Assembly (NCBI RefSeq): GCF_007859755.1
Contig: NZ_SJPF01000005.1
Span: 124,001 to 188,000, forward strand
Length of the DNA: 64,000 nucleotides
Direction of reading: 5' to 3'
DNA from: Blastopirellula retiformator
GTDB lineage: Bacteria > Planctomycetota > Planctomycetia > Pirellulales > Pirellulaceae
Positions 60,588 to 64,000 of this stretch are shown here, piece by piece. The translations under genes were made by a program, and so were the position numbers. Position 1 is the stretch's first letter. Every line of letters begins with the position of its first letter. The notes under the pieces were generated by a model. It was given only the letters and a program-made list of their open reading frames with translations, had not been told where the DNA came from and searched no databases.

Positions 60588-61711
60588 CGCTCAAGCCCGT
60601 TAACACGAAGATCTTCGTCAACCGCGATCGCTATAGCCTCTTGCCGTTCGCCGTCATGGTTCCCGAGGTCGCGAAGAGCGCCGTAGAGCTGGACGGCGAA
60701 AGCGGCGTGCTTAGGCTCGCTCGCCCCGAGGCGTCGCCGATCCAAGACGCCGGCCTGTGCTATCTCAATGGGCCTCAGATCACCGGACCTACGCTATCCG
60801 GTAGCTGCTCCCAAGGCGTGATCGCCCAGGCGTTGATTCGACAGGACGACAGCGACGGCGTCGACAACAAGGCTCTGATCGTACCTGGCGCTCTGGTTGG
60901 ACCGGTCGAGAGTAGTCAGGGCTTGGCGGCCGGCGGCGCCGCGTATCGCTTCCTGGGGTTCGAGGGGTGTCCGATCGACGCGCCGGTTGATCCGCAGCGG
61001 CCGAAACACAAGTTTCGCATCGGCTGGGTGGCACCCAGCTTCTCGCAGTCGGCCCGGTTCTTCAAGTGCGAAGAATTGCGACATCAGTACGTTTATCCCT
61101 ACAGCGGCGCCGGACTAGTCTTTGAGAGTAACCGCGCTTCGTTAGCTGGCGGAGCAACCCGACCGATCGTTAGCGGGTTTAACTACCGCGCGTTCGATCC
61201 GTCGATCAGCCCAGAATCATCGCCAGACTTCCGTTCCGTGAAATGGGGAGCACCAAGCTTGCCAAGCGAAGTTTCAGGCGACACGCTTACGCCGATCGAT
61301 GCAAGCCAGAAGGGGGCGGCGCAGTTGCGGTGCGTCAATGCAGGTGTTTTTCAAATCGGCTTCACCGCCTCGATCAAGCCGGTTCAGGCGGGTAGTGACG
61401 TTCGTGGTATGACATTCGGACTGCTGGTCGAGCGATCCGCTTACAAGTACGAGAGCGGCGTCGACTTGACCGACAATGAAAGCGGCATCTTTCGCACTGA
61501 CTACCAAGAGGGGGTCTATGTTCGGCCCGAAAACTGGGCATGGTTCGAGGAGGTCGACAGCTACTTCTATTCCGTCAGCGGCCAGACGATTATCAATGCG
61601 AACGTCGGGGACCGAATCCATGTCGTCAATGCGGCAACAGGGGTTCTGGAGGTCCGCTATTTGAATGTGTGGGGTCACACACTGCCGGCGTCGGGACTCG
61701 CGTTTGGCTAA
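60584..61711 (+). CDS. Minor tail protein, last structural gene
   Basis: 375 residues starting with GTG in a GTGA overlap. Beta-rich with many Gly/Ser turns, no coiled coil. It ends the rightward structural run; convergent minus-strand genes follow 50 bp later. Function inferred from position only. Confidence 0.6.
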   Translation: MTLKPVNTKIFVNRDRYSLLPFAVMVPEVAKSAVELDGESGVLRLARPEASPIQDAGLCYLNGPQITGPTLSGSCSQGVIAQALIRQDDSDGVDNKALIVPGALVGPVESSQGLAAGGAAYRFLGFEGCPIDAPVDPQRPKHKFRIGWVAPSFSQSARFFKCEELRHQYVYPYSGAGLVFESNRASLAGGATRPIVSGFNYRAFDPSISPESSPDFRSVKWGAPSLPSEVSGDTLTPIDASQKGAAQLRCVNAGVFQIGFTASIKPVQAGSDVRGMTFGLLVERSAYKYESGVDLTDNESGIFRTDYQEGVYVRPENWAWFEEVDSYFYSVSGQTIINANVGDRIHVVNAATGVLEVRYLNVWGHTLPASGLAFG

Positions 61712-61762
61712 AACGGATCGTCGACACGCGGACCGTCAAAAACAAAAGCTCTTCCCGTTCGT

Positions 61763-62101
61763 TCACGATCGGCCCCCAGTGATGATTCGGCGAAAGATGG
61801 CGACGACTGGCGGGTCTGGTTCGGCGTCCGATTCTGGCGTCGGCTCTTGGAACTTATTGCAGTTGCCACGGGAATTTACATCCTGGCACGCGGGGCTTGG
61901 CAAAAGGAACTTGTACTTCTCGAAGCCGCCGCGTTCCACGTAGGCCGTCTTGCCGGTCGCTGGGTCGCGGATCTCGATTCGCTGGTTGCTCGGTTCGGTG
62001 CAGAGGTTCATGCCATCGTCAGGGGGGCCAAGGTGAACCCACCACCGGCAGTCGGCGCAGCAGACTTGGTTGAACGGGTCGTATTGGACGGGCTTGGTCA
62101 T
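61763..62101 (-). CDS. Cys-rich small protein
   Basis: 112 residues starting in an ATGA overlap with the upstream gene. CCADCRWW, NLCTEPS, ACQDV and NCNKF give six cysteines plus a PPDDGMNLC turn, the look of a zinc-binding protein. Transcribed opposite to the structural genes, as accessory genes often are. Confidence 0.6.
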   Translation of the reverse strand: MTKPVQYDPFNQVCCADCRWWVHLGPPDDGMNLCTEPSNQRIEIRDPATGKTAYVERGGFEKYKFLLPSPACQDVNSRGNCNKFQEPTPESDAEPDPPVVAIFRRIITGGRS

Positions 62102-62532
62102 AGTCGCTGACTGTTCGCCATGATGCAATTGCAGGAACCAACAAGGGCCGAGACGACAAAGAACGCCAGGATCATGTAGTAGATCTTGCTTGTATAGTCG
62201 ACCTTCTCGCCAACGACGCGGCAAGATTCGATCTCGTATTTGTCGCGAAGTTCTTCGGCTAGGGCGTATTCGTCCAACGCCTTGTGCGTAAACACCATCC
62301 GCATTCCGGTCACCTTTGAAGTCCCGGTGACCTCATAGGTGATTGTCTTCACGCGAGCCTCGGGAATTTCCAGGCCAAGGAATGTATCCGGACCAATTTT
62401 TTCGACCGACTGGACTTCAAGCCCTTTTTGTTGCGCCTCAGCAATCGCGCGGGCCTCGCTCGTCGTTTCGACCCACTGGCGATTCGTTTCGCCAGTTGAT
62501 TTATCACGCACCATTAAGTTGAATTTTGGCAT
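62098..62532 (-). CDS. Tail-anchored membrane protein
   Basis: 144 residues from the ATG at 62532, preferred over an upstream frame start at 62613. A soluble part (MPKFNLMVRDKSTGETNRQWVET, with an EARAIAEAQQKGLEVQSVEKIG segment) is followed by a C-terminal membrane segment (YYMILAFFVVSALVGSCNCIM). It forms a two-gene unit with the Cys-rich gene. Possibly a lysogenic-conversion factor; inference. Confidence 0.6.
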   Translation of the reverse strand: MPKFNLMVRDKSTGETNRQWVETTSEARAIAEAQQKGLEVQSVEKIGPDTFLGLEIPEARVKTITYEVTGTSKVTGMRMVFTHKALDEYALAEELRDKYEIESCRVVGEKVDYTSKIYYMILAFFVVSALVGSCNCIMANSQRL

Positions 62533-62613
62533 ACTGGTTTCCGCAAAAGAGTCGACAAACGCACAACCTATCCAGCGTTTGAGGTCGCCGCAACTCTTTT
62601 GGGGCCAGCGCAT

Positions 62614-62673
62614 AAAAAAACGCCGGGGGCAAATTGCTTTCGCTCTCTCTTTTCAGAAAGGGCGCCCCCGGCG
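62614..62673 (-). terminator. Intrinsic terminator of the minus-strand regulator genes
   Basis: Perfect 10-bp stem CGCCGGGGGC/GCCCCCGGCG; read on the minus strand it ends in seven T residues (62614-62620). It follows the stop of the gene at 62698 by 25 bp. Confidence 0.8.
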
Positions 62674-62697
62674 ATAAAATTGTAGCCTAACGCTCCT

Positions 62698-63087
62698 CTA
62701 GCCGCGACAGGCGGCCGAGAGCTGAAGCGCGCATTTGGCAAGGATCAATTGGTTGATCGACACCCCCTCCGCTTCCGCTTCGACCTTCAGGGCCGCGTGA
62801 AGGGATTTCGGCAGCCGCAGCGAAAGAGTCCCCGACGCGTCCGCCGTTCGCTCGATAAATTCGTCCCGATTTCCCCCCTGTCGCGACCGGATCTCCTCCC
62901 AAAGCCTTTGCCAGGCGTCGAGATCCTGCAGCTGTGTCCGTTCCGCAGGAGTCGGGAATAATTGGCTGAGTGCTCCGCCGATCCCGCCAACAGCGTTCCA
63001 GAGCGATTCCCAGCCTGTGGTCGACTCGATCGCTTGGTCAACAACACGGGTAAAATCTCTCACCTTCTTATCGCTAAGTTTTTTCAT
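62698..63087 (-). CDS. HicB/ribbon-helix-helix-like protein
   Basis: 129 residues if started at the ATG at 63087 (GGAG 9 nt upstream); an ATG at 63102 lacks a ribosome site. The C-terminal part (GTLSLRLPKSLHAALKVEAEAEGVSINQLILAKC) is the ribbon-helix-helix of HicB-type antitoxins. The N-terminal 80 residues are not a HicB domain I recognise. No HicA-like toxin is adjacent, so it may act simply as a DNA-binding regulator. Confidence 0.7.
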   Translation of the reverse strand: MKKLSDKKVRDFTRVVDQAIESTTGWESLWNAVGGIGGALSQLFPTPAERTQLQDLDAWQRLWEEIRSRQGGNRDEFIERTADASGTLSLRLPKSLHAALKVEAEAEGVSINQLILAKCALQLSAACRG

Positions 63088-63153
63088 CGTCTTCGGCTCC
63101 ATATCAAAAAATTAAAAAAGGCGGCCGGGGGCTTTCGCCCCCGACCGTCGCCG

Positions 63154-63471
63154 CTAGTCGACGATTTCCAGAATTTGAACCCCATCGAAAAAGACGACCT
63201 CGAAGAACATTGCAAGTTGACCGGTTCGGCGTCCGATGCCGATGACCACTTGCTTCGCTTCCTCGTATTGGCTTCGATCACAGGCGACCGAAACTTTTAG
63301 GAGTCGGTCAGAATAAATCTTGCCGGAATCTAACCAGCTGCCATCGACCGTTCCCTCGGAGGTGAACCCTCCGAAGCGAGTCGCGATTTCCGCCAAGATC
63401 TCGTTGATCTCGGCTTGGGAAACCTCGGAACCATCGTTCCGATTCAGGGGGATCAAAGTCGTGAATTTCAT
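63154..63471 (-). CDS. Small hypothetical protein
   Basis: 105 residues, AAAGGA upstream of the ATG. KFTTLIPLNRNDGSEVSQAEINEILAEIATRFGGFTSEGTVDGSW is an alpha-beta pattern I have seen in uncharacterised bacterial proteins, possibly DUF3574-like; not certain. It is the first gene behind the operator-like repeat and probably cotranscribed with the ribbon-helix-helix gene. Confidence 0.55.
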   Translation of the reverse strand: MKFTTLIPLNRNDGSEVSQAEINEILAEIATRFGGFTSEGTVDGSWLDSGKIYSDRLLKVSVACDRSQYEEAKQVVIGIGRRTGQLAMFFEVVFFDGVQILEIVD

Positions 63472-63520
63472 TCACTTGGTCCTTTCTGAAAAGTTGTCAA
63501 ACAGCGAAAGCAATTAAGTA

Positions 63521-63567
63521 ATATGGTACCACATGCGGTATTGTTTGCAATACCAAATACGGTATCG
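63521..63567. promoter_or_regulatory. Operator-like repeat with GGTAT half-sites
   Basis: A perfect 7-bp inverted repeat GGTATTG-TTTG-CAATACC (63537-63554) is flanked by GGTACC (63525-63530) and CGGTAT (63560-63565), so four related half-sites lie in 47 bp. It is upstream of the minus-strand genes and within an A+T-rich segment, suitable for regulator binding. Confidence 0.55.
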
Positions 63568-63569
63568 CG

Positions 63570-63822
63570 CTGCGATTTTCAGAAAAGAATTTCGGGGCAG
63601 ACGAATGACACCTCTGGTCCCCCCACAAAATAATGGGAATCAGTGCTTGCAATCTGAACAACTGCACACTAGATTAAGACCCGCAATCGAAAGAATCGTT
63701 ACCAAGCCAGCACCGGGTTGCTGCCGGCCGCGTCAGCCGTCGACGACGCCTCTACCGCTCCACTCTTGAGCTATCGCCGTTTTGCTATCACCAAACCATC
63801 TGCGCTAGAGGTACGCACGCCA
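63570..63822. other. Region before last gene; phage end not resolved
   Basis: 253 bp. The frame of the last gene is open back to 63673, so an earlier start (TTG 63718) is possible. No direct repeat matching the integrase side was recognised, so attR may lie here or beyond the window. Confidence 0.3.
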
Positions 63823-64000
63823 ATGATTCACGCTGAAATGATTTCATCCCCTTCGTCTGGGTGCCGCAAGATCACTCAATTTCCCTGTAATTTCCCGGAC
63901 GCCAGGATTACCGCCGTCGAAATCTGGAACCGCGACGTACTGGTCGAGCGGCTCGAGGTGGATGGAACCTTCACCTGGCCGCGCGAGTGCGTCGAAAGGT
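63823..64000 (+). CDS. Hypothetical protein, cut by the window end
   Basis: 59 codons are visible from the ATG at 63823 (MIHAEMISSPSSGCRKITQF...), with a second ATG at 63838; the frame runs off the end. The visible part has a hydrophobic-charged alternation (ITAVEIWNRDVLVERLEV) but no signature. It may be phage or host. Confidence 0.55.
   Translation, partial: MIHAEMISSPSSGCRKITQFPCNFPDARITAVEIWNRDVLVERLEVDGTFTWPRECVER

Noticed and set aside
63737-63779. Minus-strand resemblance to the 5' half of a tRNA (GGCGATA-GCTC...GGTAGAGG)
   Set aside because: The D-loop would be 15 nt, no matching 3' acceptor or T-arm exists, and the segment is open reading frame for the last gene. Probably chance.

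Overview
The window looks like a planctomycete chromosome carrying a large integrated siphovirus-type prophage. The host assignment rests on the LEPR-XLL-like N-terminus (residues 48-59) of the giant YD-repeat protein at 9254-17305, on planctomycete-style transposases, and on an integrase whose NCGFGN motif I associate with planctomycete recombinases. No database search was run; family names come from reading motifs.

Host part (1-19.1 kb). The window opens inside the 3' end of a dabA-like inorganic-carbon transporter gene. Then come cysD and a cysN-cysC fusion (sulfate activation), a beta-carbonic-anhydrase-like protein that has lost its zinc cysteines, and purE-purK. The last three genes overlap stop-to-start. 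Next is a transposon-worn stretch: an IS3 orfB remnant touching the 3' end of purK, one intact rve-type transposase and a 5'-truncated relative. Then comes an 8-kb minus-strand RHS/YD-repeat surface protein with a variable C-terminus, followed by a small SseB-like gene that may be its immunity partner. An ISAs1-type transposase and a CAU-anticodon tRNA precede the prophage.

Prophage (about 19.1 kb to at least 62 kb; the right end is not resolved). Integrase and a small HTH protein come first, then a divergent promoter with a palindrome inside its spacer. Next is an unusual translation-control cassette: a CsrA-like gene without the RNA-binding Arg44, a hairpin pair that can form a terminator or an antiterminator, a phage-borne initiator tRNA(fMet), a terminator, and a second CsrA-like gene with an insertion. 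Replication and recombination follow: DnaQ-like exonuclease, RecT-like annealing protein, SSB-like protein, a tRNA-like RNA element, RecD2-like helicase, a RimI-like acetyltransferase, ERCC4-type nuclease, and primase-helicase. Then comes a run of small overlapping membrane or secreted proteins, including a papain-like peptidase, a lipoprotein and a thioredoxin-fold protein (probably lysis or envelope functions), and an SGNH-hydrolase protein. The morphogenesis genes run in classical order: terminase subunits, portal, MuF-like protein, prohead protease with scaffold, decoration-like protein, major capsid, connectors, tail tube, tail chaperone pair with a -1 frameshift site, tape measure, distal tail and receptor-binding region.

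Right end. Minus-strand accessory genes (a Cys-rich protein, a tail-anchored protein, a HicB/ribbon-helix-helix-like protein and a small conserved-looking protein) flank an operator-like repeat. A plus-strand gene is cut by the window end.

The strongest candidate for something undescribed is the csrA - attenuator - initiator tRNA - csrA cassette at 21.6-22.4 kb. Every part of it acts on translation initiation.
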